From contig NZ_JAKEDR010000201.1 of NCBI RefSeq assembly GCF_023653455.1, positions 1-5,392 on the forward strand: a DNA stretch of 5,392 nt, read 5' to 3'. The position numbers and the translations under genes were made by a program. Shown one piece after another: positions 1 through 5,317 of the stretch (within the stretch, counting starts at the first letter, position 1; the number at the start of each line of letters is the position of its first letter). The stretch is from Paraclostridium ghonii (lineage in GTDB: Bacteria; Bacillota; Clostridia; Peptostreptococcales; Peptostreptococcaceae). The notes beneath the pieces were generated by a model. That model saw only the letters and a list, made by a program, of their open reading frames with translations. It ran no database searches and had not been told where the DNA came from.

Positions 1-200
1 TATTAATACTATTTTAATAACAATTTGTTTAATAATTAGTTATTTAAGTAGTATTAATATTTGTTATGAAAATTATTTAATAATAATTTATTTTTCTACC
101 TTTTAGACTTTTTATGTCTCCTATTTTTAGCATATTATTTTGCTAATTTATATACATTAAAAATTATTTGGGAACTTTTATAATTAATAGATTTAAATAT

Positions 201-262
201 AAAAACAACCTTATTTTGAATGGATTTTAGTTACTTTCATTTAATTAAATAAGGTTATTTTT
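201..262. terminator. Bidirectional hairpin terminator
   Basis: A perfect 10-bp inverted repeat (AACCTTATTT at 207-216, AAATAAGGTT at 247-256) encloses a loop of about 30 nt. The stem continues through one mismatch into A-run/T-run pairing (201-205 with 258-262), so a U tract follows the hairpin on both strands. It lies just downstream of the stop of the minus-strand membrane pseudogene and could also end plus-strand transcription entering from the left. The long loop makes it weaker than the terminators at 2447 and 5281. The matching place in repeat copy 2 keeps only a reduced stem. Confidence 0.6.
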
Positions 263-278
263 TAGTATATAGTTTTTT

Positions 279-583
279 CTAATTCTTTAACTTTTTCACA
301 TATAATTTATTAAATTTTATAGATATCAATAGCAACTCCTTTGGTAAACAATACAATAAAAAATGTTACTGAGAATATACCCTATATACACCTACATTGA
401 AAAATCAAAAGACCCCCTTCTAAGATAGTAGTCATAGTTGATATTATAATTATCTTAAAATCATTTTTTTATTTAAAGTTATATTTTTATAAAAAAGACA
501 ATTCAAATAAACATATACATAATTATAAAAATTGAATTTACTAAATAAACTAAAGTTTTTAAAATACTATTAAATATTTTCAT
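279..583 (-). pseudogene. Decayed copy of the small membrane-protein gene
   Basis: This is a broken paralogue of the intact gene at 2726-3118. Reading from ATG 583-581, the start MKIFNSILKTLVYL matches MKIINNILKTLVYL of the intact protein, but the frame ends at TGA 503-505 after 26 codons. A shifted frame then gives YVYLNCLFYKNITLNKK, matching YIYLTYLFYKNTSLNKK, and a further frame ends ISIKFNKLYVKKLKN before the stop at 279-281, matching the intact C-terminus. The gene is 305 bp against 393 bp. The loss removes about 30 codons covering the first two membrane helices, and small indels break the rest. The ribosome binding site (GGAGG changed to CGAGG) and the promoter are also damaged, so no product is expected. 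Confidence 0.88.
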
Positions 584-604
584 ATACAATCCTCGCGAAT
601 ACAT

Positions 605-619
605 ATTATATAATTTCAA
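605..619 (-). promoter_or_regulatory. Collapsed promoter of the membrane pseudogene
   Basis: On the minus strand TTGAAA (619-614) and TATAAT (610-605) are both intact but only 3 bp apart. In repeat copy 2 the same boxes are 17 bp apart (3163-3168 and 3140-3145). The spacer deletion should abolish sigma-A recognition. This agrees with the coding region being dead. It could equally be the first lesion or a later one. Confidence 0.65.
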
Positions 620-766
620 TTAATAAGTCCCAATCCGTAAATATTTTTAGGGACATCTATGTTTTTCTGGAATTTATGACAATATACTGAGTATGTCCAA
701 TTGAATAATAAAATAAAAAAATATTTAAATGTGCAAGTATTTAATATTATTTTACGAATTAATTAA

Positions 767-782
767 TGTAAAAGCTTTTACA
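767..782. promoter_or_regulatory. Perfect 16-bp palindrome before the first sigma gene
   Basis: TGTAAAAGCTTTTACA is a perfect palindrome two bases upstream of the Shine-Dalgarno sequence (785-791). A third half-site, TTTTAC at 750-755, can pair with GTAAAA at 768-773, so two mutually exclusive pairings exist. As DNA it looks like an operator for a dimeric regulator. As RNA it gives a six-bp stem with an AGCU loop next to the ribosome binding site. It resembles a cre site only loosely, because the usual CG centre and 14-bp length are absent, so no regulator is assigned. A weak ECF-like candidate, TGCAAG (732-737), 17 bp, CGAA (755-758), lies just upstream. Confidence 0.5.
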
Positions 783-784
783 GT

Positions 785-791
785 GAGGAGG
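785..791 (+). promoter_or_regulatory. Ribosome binding site for the first sigma gene
   Basis: GAGGAGG lies 7 nt before TTG 799 and selects that codon over ATG 814, which would be 22 nt away. The nine bases directly before the TTG (GGAAGTAAC, 790-798) recur exactly before the GTG of the next gene (1325-1333). Confidence 0.8.
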
Positions 792-798
792 AAGTAAC

Positions 799-1332
799 TT
801 GCAAGATAAGTTAATGATTAAATATATAAAAAAGAAAAATCAAAAAGGAATGGAGATTTTAATAGACCAGTATAATGGGCTTATTACATCTGTAATTAGA
901 CATCATTTGGGCAAACTGATTAATTACGAAGAAGAATGTGTGAGTGATACACTACTAGCCATTTGGAATAATATTGATGGATTTGAAAAAGATAAAAATT
1001 CTTTTAAAAACTGGATATGTGCAATAGCTAAATACAAAGCAATTGATTATAAAAGAAAATATCTAAATAAGATAGAAACATCTACCTTAGATGAGCAAAT
1101 ATACTATATAGATGAAAATTTACTAAAAATAGAAATTCAAGAAGAATTAAATGAAACATTAAACTTCTTACCTAAAGAAGATAAAGAAATATTTAGACGA
1201 TATTATTTAGAAGATGAAAGTATAGTTGATATAGCAAATAATAAGAAACTAGCAATTTCTAGTGTATATAGTAAATTATCTAGAGGAAAGGCGAAGATAA
1301 GAAAATCTTTATTAAAGGATGGAGGGAAGTAA
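799..1332 (+). CDS. ECF-type RNA polymerase sigma factor (first pair)
   Basis: This 177-residue protein should be an alternative sigma factor that directs core RNA polymerase to its own promoter class. Region 2 spans about residues 16-90, with the typical helix FKNWICAIAKYKAIDYKRK (69-87) for core and -10 contact. Region 4 spans about 117-172, with LPKEDKEIFRRYYLEDESI and the helix-turn-helix ending VYSKLSRGKAKIRKSL. There is no region 1 or 3, as usual for ECF factors, and the length is normal. The start is TTG, supported by a strong ribosome binding site. Its stop is one base before the GTG of the membrane protein downstream, so the two should be co-transcribed and translationally coupled, as for a sigma and its anti-sigma. 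The promoter is uncertain. Subfamily and targets cannot be told from sequence alone. Confidence 0.93.
   Translation: MQDKLMIKYIKKKNQKGMEILIDQYNGLITSVIRHHLGKLINYEEECVSDTLLAIWNNIDGFEKDKNSFKNWICAIAKYKAIDYKRKYLNKIETSTLDEQIYYIDENLLKIEIQEELNETLNFLPKEDKEIFRRYYLEDESIVDIANNKKLAISSVYSKLSRGKAKIRKSLLKDGGK
1321..1326 (+). promoter_or_regulatory. Ribosome binding site fixing the GTG start of the first anti-sigma gene
   Basis: GGAGGG sits 7 nt upstream of GTG 1334. The in-frame ATG at 1319 overlaps this site and has no proper site of its own, so the GTG start is preferred. The site lies inside the last codons of the sigma gene. Confidence 0.8.
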
Positions 1333-1333
1333 C

Positions 1334-2431
1334 GTGATAGATAAATATAAGATATTAAATAATGAAAAAGTTCAATTTGATAGATATGATGAAGTAAAAG
1401 CTGACAATGAAAAAATGAAAAAAATAATGAAATCAAAGTTAAAATCTAGAAAACAAATAAACAAAAAATTAATTGTGGCCAGTATATCATCAATACTTGT
1501 GCTAGGTTCTATTGCTTTAAATAATGAAACTGCATGGGCATATATTAATAGAGTAGTAAATCATATTGAATATTTTTTAGATAGAGATTATGGAGAGTTT
1601 GATAAATACAAGTTTGAAGGAAATAAATCATTAGAGAATGATGGATTAATACTTAACTTAGGAGATGTAATGCTTGATGATAGACAGTTAATCATAAGCC
1701 TAGGAATTGATTATAGTAATTTTGATTTAGAGAAATATGGTTTTAATAAAAAGGACTTTGCACCAGATTTACCAATCATTACAATAGGTGATATGTCTTT
1801 TCCTGGTCAAGGTGGTGCAATTAAGCAAAGAAATATAAGAGGTGAAGATAAAAAAGAAGTTTTATATATGATTGATTTAACTAGGATTGATACTGATGGA
1901 GATGGATTAGTTGACAGCGAATTTGAAATACTTGATAATTTGGAAAAAAATAAAGATTATGATATAAAAATTCAATTCAAAGACTTTGATATAGGAGAGT
2001 CAAAAACAGAGCCAGGAAGGTGGTTAAGTAAGGAACTGGGCAAATGGGAATTTAATACTATTTTAAATAGTTCTAATATATCTAATGATATGAAAATTAT
2101 TGAAATTAACAAAGTCGTTGATATAAGTGAAGGAAATACAAAGCGTAAATTAAAGATTGATGATATAAGGATGTCTCCTGTATCAGCAAAGATTAAAATG
2201 GATGTAGAAGGACATATTTCAGATGATGAATTCCTGTCATTATCAGTAACAGATGAAAGCGGCAAAGATTTAAGAAGTTCTATGAGTGCTATTGCTGATG
2301 AGAAAGATACAGTATACTGTGATTTTGAACTTAAAGGAACAGAAAAGAAAATAATAATAACACCTACTTTCTCCAGTGACGGCAATGAAAAATATTTTAA
2401 AGATGAAGCAATAGAAATAGAAATTCCTTAA
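1334..2431 (+). CDS. DUF4179-like membrane anti-sigma factor (first pair)
   Basis: This 365-residue single-pass membrane protein is probably the anti-sigma partner of the upstream ECF factor. A charged cytoplasmic tail (1-45) precedes one membrane helix (about 46-62, LIVASISSILVLGSIAL). Outside lies a juxtamembrane stretch (AWAYINRVVNHIEYF), a DUF4179-like part containing NKSLENDGLILNLGDVMLDD (97-116), and a C-terminal domain from about 238 (GKWEFNTIL onward) resembling the DUF5643-type domain that often follows. No zinc-binding HxxxCxxC anti-sigma motif is present, so sigma binding should use the short tail. An insertion at 186-198 contains DTDGDGLVD, a calcium-loop-like motif absent from the second anti-sigma. 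The GTG start is chosen by ribosome-site spacing; ATG 1319 would add five residues. The anti-sigma role rests on family and context. Confidence 0.87.
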   Translation: MIDKYKILNNEKVQFDRYDEVKADNEKMKKIMKSKLKSRKQINKKLIVASISSILVLGSIALNNETAWAYINRVVNHIEYFLDRDYGEFDKYKFEGNKSLENDGLILNLGDVMLDDRQLIISLGIDYSNFDLEKYGFNKKDFAPDLPIITIGDMSFPGQGGAIKQRNIRGEDKKEVLYMIDLTRIDTDGDGLVDSEFEILDNLEKNKDYDIKIQFKDFDIGESKTEPGRWLSKELGKWEFNTILNSSNISNDMKIIEINKVVDISEGNTKRKLKIDDIRMSPVSAKIKMDVEGHISDDEFLSLSVTDESGKDLRSSMSAIADEKDTVYCDFELKGTEKKIIITPTFSSDGNEKYFKDEAIEIEIP

Positions 2432-2446
2432 TTTAATACTATATAC

Positions 2447-2488
2447 AAAAAATACCGATGCTTATTAACGTAGTCATTGGTATTTTTT
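2447..2488 (+). terminator. Rho-independent terminator of the first sigma operon
   Basis: AAAAAATACCGATG (2447-2460) pairs with CATTGGTATTTTTT (2475-2488) over 14 bp with one G-U pair and a 14-nt loop, ending in a six-T run. It starts 15 bp after the anti-sigma stop. The A-run on the left means it can also act on minus-strand transcripts. Confidence 0.88.
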
Positions 2489-2528
2489 ATTAAGAAAAAT
2501 TTGTTTTTAAATTTATTTTTCGATTTGA

Positions 2529-2624
2529 TTTAAAAATTGTATTATAATTTGTTTAATAATTTAAATAACAATTTGTTTTATAATTAGTTATTTAAATTAT
2601 ATTATAATTTGTTTTAAAAATTGT
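2529..2624. repeat. Nested inverted and direct repeats in AT-rich intergenic DNA
   Basis: A perfect 14-bp inverted repeat (ATAATTTAAATAAC at 2556-2569, GTTATTTAAATTAT at 2587-2600, 17-nt loop) is flanked by two direct repeats: TATTATAATTTGTTT at 2540-2554 and 2600-2614, and TTTAAAAATTGT at 2529-2540 and 2613-2624. There is no T tract after the hairpin, so it is not a typical terminator. Its core matches 14-47 in repeat copy 1, where the left arm has lost one base. There is no gene between 2432 and 2725. That stretch holds the terminator, this structure and the conserved end of the duplicated segment. Confidence 0.6.
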
Positions 2625-2725
2625 TTAGGAGTGATTGTTTTATCTAGATTTTAGATTTTTTGTGCCTCCTATTTTTAGTTATTTCTATTTAACCAAAGAA
2701 GGCTATTTTTTATTATATGTTATCT

Positions 2726-3118
2726 CTAATTCTTTAACTTTTCCATATATAATTCATTAAATTTTACAGATACTAATAATATTATGTATGGTAAAAAATA
2801 AAATAAAAAAAATGGTATTGTTAGTATAGAATACATAGATTTACTCATAGAAGTATATAAAATTGATTCTATAATAATATTAATTGTTGCTATTTTAAAA
2901 ATTTTAGAATTATTTTTTTTATTTAAAGATGTGTTTTTATAAAAAAGGTAAGTTAAATAAATATATAGTATATCTAAAATACATAACCCTATTATATACT
3001 CAATATTTCCATATAGTGAAATACTAAGTGAATACATAACTATAAATATATATATAAATATCCAAGATAAATTTCTCAAATAGACTAAAGTTTTTAAAAT
3101 GTTGTTAATTATTTTCAT
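2726..3118 (-). CDS. Small four-helix membrane protein, unknown family
   Basis: I do not recognise this 130-residue protein. It is very hydrophobic, with about four predicted membrane helices (roughly 17-37, 39-60, 73-90 and 97-118), a lysine/asparagine-rich loop between helices two and three (61-72), and a basic C-terminal tail ending MEKLKN. No catalytic motif is visible. The start ATG 3118-3116 has GGAGG (3130-3126) 7 nt upstream and a near-consensus promoter, which argues for a real gene. It is transcribed away from the second sigma operon and towards the end of the first. A dead copy lies at 279-583. The conserved N-terminus, loop and C-terminus between copies support the reading frame. 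Its position beside ECF systems hints at a membrane-stress role, but that is only inference. Confidence 0.8.
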   Translation of the reverse strand: MKIINNILKTLVYLRNLSWIFIYIFIVMYSLSISLYGNIEYIIGLCILDILYIYLTYLFYKNTSLNKKNNSKIFKIATINIIIESILYTSMSKSMYSILTIPFFLFYFLPYIILLVSVKFNELYMEKLKN

Positions 3119-3139
3119 ATATAATCCTCCATGAAATAG

Positions 3140-3168
3140 ATTATATATATTTATGTTAAAACTTTCAA
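3140..3168 (-). promoter_or_regulatory. Sigma-A-type promoter of the small membrane-protein gene
   Basis: On the minus strand TTGAAA (3168-3163) and TATAAT (3145-3140) are separated by 17 bp, one mismatch from full consensus. The ATG is 21 bp past the -10 box, so the leader is short. The sequence TGAAAGTTTTAACATAAATA resembles the region upstream of the second sigma gene (3624-3645). Confidence 0.8.
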
Positions 3169-3182
3169 TATACCCCTATTTT

Positions 3183-3593
3183 TTATAACTTATTTAATAT
3201 ATATTTAGCGAATGCTTTGCATGTAGATTTTATAAACCCATCTGATCCCGGCATCATATAATACATCTTTTTACTTAACTCATCTAAGTTTGAATTAGTA
3301 CTTGCCTTTAAATCATTAAAAATAAGATTTCTTCTTATACTTACATTTACACCTAGATAGTAATCATTAAGTAAACTAGTTAAATCTTTAGAATGGATAT
3401 TACTTGCTAATGATATAGTATTTATATAAGTGTAACTAATAATTATTTTGAAATTATTAAGATTGTATATACTATTTTAAAATTCAGCAAATTAATAAAT
3501 ATCTATCTTAAGTAATTTCAATGCTTTCAACATCAAAATTAGATTTTTATAGTCTTGAATTGTTATTGCAAATAATTTATTATTAGATATCAT
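3183..3593 (-). pseudogene. Broken gene of unknown family, two in-frame stops
   Basis: A single minus-strand frame runs 137 codons from ATG 3593-3591 to TAA 3185-3183, interrupted by TAA at 3494-3492 and 3479-3477. The first part begins MISNNKLFAITIQDYKNLIL. After the stops the frame is open for about 97 codons and ends MMPGSDGFIKSTCKAFAKYI followed by LNKL. The mixed composition of this second part looks like former coding sequence, not random AT-rich DNA. No ribosome binding site precedes the ATG and no other start serves the second part. I do not recognise the family and give no function. The likely reading is a decayed gene, possibly a fragment of a longer one. It occupies the long space between the membrane gene and the second sigma operon. 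Confidence 0.6.
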
Positions 3594-3623
3594 TTAACTA
3601 CATTTAATAGTTTTCTATAAAAA

Positions 3624-3658
3624 TGAAACTTTTCACACATAAATAGTGTCTATATAAT
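3624..3658 (+). promoter_or_regulatory. ECF-type promoter overlapping a sigma-A-type promoter
   Basis: TGAAAC (3624-3629), a 17-bp spacer and TGTC (3647-3650) match the pattern of ECF promoters (known -35 AAC motif with CGTC-like -10), except C to T at the first -10 base. An overlapping vegetative candidate is TTTTCA (3630-3635), 17 bp, TATAAT (3653-3658). The start codon is 27 bp past TATAAT. Together they suggest basal sigma-A expression plus autoregulation by the sigma factor encoded downstream. This is inferred from sequence only. Confidence 0.6.
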
Positions 3659-3685
3659 TGTATATAAAAAATTAGGGGGAACAAC

Positions 3686-4246
3686 GTGAGTAAAATAAAT
3701 GTATTTTCAAATTCAGTAAAAAAAGAATGCTTATCCGAAGAAGCATTAATAAAGAAAGCTATAAAAGGGGATTCTTATTGCTTTGAACTATTATTATTAA
3801 AATATAAAGGATATCTATATAAAATAGCCTACAGCTATACTAAAAATGAATGTGATTCCCTTGATTTAATTCAAGAATGCTCCTATAAGGCCTGGTTAAA
3901 TATAAAAAGCTTAAAGAAACACTCTTCATTTAAGCTTTGGATTTCAAAAATTCTTGTGAATATAGCATTAAGCACCTATCATAAACAAAATAAAATCAAC
4001 TACATAGATCTTGATGATTCTATCCCTGATCAAGATGTAACTTTATCAGTTGAAGAAAAGGTTGATTTACAAAATGCTATTGATTCATTAAAACCAGAAT
4101 ACAAAACCGTAATTATGCTAAAGTATTTTGATGATATGACAATAGATAATATCTCAGAAGTAATGGAATTATCTCCAAATACAGTGAAAACACATCTTAG
4201 AAGAGCTAAAATCTGCATAAAAACAATATTGAAGGAGGACTGTTAA
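3686..4246 (+). CDS. ECF-type RNA polymerase sigma factor (second pair)
   Basis: This 186-residue protein is an ECF sigma factor. Region 2 (about 30-102) carries the acidic core-binding stretch DSLDLIQECSYKAWLNI (57-73) and FKLWISKILVNIALSTYHK (82-100). Region 4 (about 127-183) carries SLKPEYKTVIMLKYFDDMTI and the helix-turn-helix SPNTVKTHLRRAKICIK (163-179). The pattern is closer to the SigV/SigW type of Bacillus-like ECF factors than to the first sigma in this window. A GTG start at 3686 follows AGGGGGA (3674-3680) by 5 nt. The stop is one base before the ATG of the anti-sigma gene, so the pair should form one operon. An ECF-like promoter upstream suggests autoregulation. Target genes outside the operon are unknown. 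Confidence 0.95.
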   Translation: MSKINVFSNSVKKECLSEEALIKKAIKGDSYCFELLLLKYKGYLYKIAYSYTKNECDSLDLIQECSYKAWLNIKSLKKHSSFKLWISKILVNIALSTYHKQNKINYIDLDDSIPDQDVTLSVEEKVDLQNAIDSLKPEYKTVIMLKYFDDMTIDNISEVMELSPNTVKTHLRRAKICIKTILKEDC

Positions 4247-4247
4247 T

Positions 4248-5222
4248 ATGAATGATAATTATTTTGAAAACATAGAGGTTTCTTCAAATGTAGATAATGC
4301 TATTAAAGAGGGACTTAATAGTGCAATTAAAATTAAAAGGAAAAAAAGAACTAAAACTATTATTATTACATGTTCATTGTCTTTAGCCATTATAAGTAGC
4401 ACCCTATTTTTAAATGGCGAAGTTTCAGCTCAAATGAAGCAAGCTTTTTGGAGTATAGCCAGTTACTTTGGCTTAGATACAGACTTGAGTGAGTACAAGA
4501 CAACAATAAATAAACCAATAACAAATAATGGATATACAATAACTTTAAATGAAGTTATTTTAGATAAAAATGAACTGACTATATCTTCTACTGTCAAATC
4601 CGAAAATGGAGGTTTTAGTGGATATCCAGAAATGTTAGAGTCAATATATATAAATGGGAAACGTATTAATTCAGATTTAAATGGGAGTTCAGAAAATGTT
4701 GATGATTCTACAGTGAATAATGTTAACACTTATTTTTTAGATAAAGAGTTAAGTGAAGAAGTTAATATACGAGTTGAGTATTCAGGGATACAAATACTTA
4801 ATGATACTGGATCTGAAAAAATACAAGGTGATTGGAGTTTTAATTTCAATACTAATGCTGATACTTTAGTTAAAGATACATTAAGTGTAAATTTAAATAA
4901 AAAGTTTAAATTAGATGATGGAAAAACAATTAAGCTAAAAAAATACATTAGTAATAGTTTAGGTACTAAAATTGAATTCGAGGAACCTAAAAGTGGAACA
5001 GATTGTATGATGAAAATTGTTGGAGCTGATAATTTAGGAAATAAAGTTGAGTTTTATTCAAATTATGCGAACAATGGAAAAGGTATATTTAAATTAGATA
5101 ATTCATCTGGGAATATAAAAAAAGATTCTAGTAAATTAAAACTTTCTTTATATGTGTCAGATTCTTCTAATGATTCTTGGAAAAAAGTTGGGTCGGATTT
5201 TGATATTATTACAAAAGAATAA
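4248..5222 (+). CDS. DUF4179-like membrane anti-sigma factor (second pair)
   Basis: This 324-residue single-pass membrane protein is probably the anti-sigma partner of the upstream factor. The cytoplasmic tail (1-36) has the stretch IEVSSNVDNAIKEGLNSA, much like the N-terminal helix typical of DUF4179 proteins, followed by a basic stop (KRKKRTK). One membrane helix spans about 37-55. Outside, QAFWSIASYFGLD leads into the DUF4179 core, NKPITNNGYTITLNEVILDK (88-107). A C-terminal DUF5643-like domain starts near DWSFNF (195) and includes LNKKFKLDDGKTIKLKKYIS. There is no zinc anti-sigma motif and no calcium-like loop. The ATG has AAGGAGG (4232-4238) 9 nt upstream, inside the end of the sigma gene. 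The anti-sigma role rests on family and context; the signal sensed is unknown. Confidence 0.9.
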   Translation: MNDNYFENIEVSSNVDNAIKEGLNSAIKIKRKKRTKTIIITCSLSLAIISSTLFLNGEVSAQMKQAFWSIASYFGLDTDLSEYKTTINKPITNNGYTITLNEVILDKNELTISSTVKSENGGFSGYPEMLESIYINGKRINSDLNGSSENVDDSTVNNVNTYFLDKELSEEVNIRVEYSGIQILNDTGSEKIQGDWSFNFNTNADTLVKDTLSVNLNKKFKLDDGKTIKLKKYISNSLGTKIEFEEPKSGTDCMMKIVGADNLGNKVEFYSNYANNGKGIFKLDNSSGNIKKDSSKLKLSLYVSDSSNDSWKKVGSDFDIITKE

Positions 5223-5280
5223 GTCTGGTAGTACATTTGTGTATTTTCCAAAATAAATTTAATTTTAGAAATGATTATTT

Positions 5281-5317
5281 AAGGGGGATATGCCTAGATG
5301 CATATCCCTCTTTTCTT
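5281..5317 (+). terminator. Rho-independent terminator of the second sigma operon
   Basis: A 13-bp stem (5281-5293 with 5300-5312, one G-U pair, core GGGATATGC/GCATATCCC) with a 6-nt loop is followed by TTTTCTT. It ends the second sigma/anti-sigma operon, 58 bp after the stop. The remaining bases to the window end hold no gene I can support. Confidence 0.9.

Larger units (their letters stand above)
14..619. repeat. Direct repeat of about 600 bp, copy 1 (decayed)
   Basis: This segment aligns collinearly with 2561-3168. Shared exact blocks include 32-47 with 2580-2595 (16 nt), 118-130 with 2666-2678 (13 nt), 278-295 with 2725-2742 (18 nt) and 549-565 with 3084-3100 (17 nt). Similarity covers the membrane-protein gene, the DNA downstream of it and its promoter region. 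Copy 1 carries extra DNA at about 131-240 and a net loss of 88 bp inside the gene. Edges are approximate, and the repeat may extend left of the window. The two copies are in the same orientation and bracket the first sigma/anti-sigma pair. Confidence 0.8.
2561..3168. repeat. Direct repeat of about 600 bp, copy 2 (intact gene)
   Basis: This segment aligns collinearly with 14-619 and includes the intact membrane-protein gene, its downstream DNA and its promoter. A conserved non-coding block on the minus strand about 50 bp past the gene stop (2666-2678, matching 118-130) reads as AGGAG-like sequence, but no start codon follows at a usable distance in either copy. Repeat edges are approximate. 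Confidence 0.8.

Noticed and set aside
127..146. Hairpin TTAGCA/TGCTAA
   Set aside because: It is only 6 bp with no T run after it, and is not conserved in repeat copy 2, so it is likely chance.
668..697. ECF-like promoter TGGAAT to TGTC before the first sigma gene
   Set aside because: The spacer is 20 bp, too long for the usual 16-17, and the -35 lacks the AAC core.
1203..1436. Minus-strand open frame of 77 codons
   Set aside because: It lies wholly across the end of the first sigma gene and the start of its anti-sigma gene, has no ribosome binding site, and reads like antisense of helical coding sequence.
1972..2385. Minus-strand open frame of 137 codons
   Set aside because: It is a shadow inside the first anti-sigma gene, serine/isoleucine-rich as expected for antisense of charged coding sequence, with no independent signals.
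2691..2712. Terminator-like hairpin after the intact membrane gene
   Set aside because: AACC and GGCT give only a short stem with a mismatch, and on the minus strand no U tract follows. It looks like an eroded relative of the 201-262 hairpin, not a working terminator.
4463..4948. Two adjoining minus-strand open frames
   Set aside because: Both are antisense to the second anti-sigma gene and lack ribosome binding sites or plausible domains.
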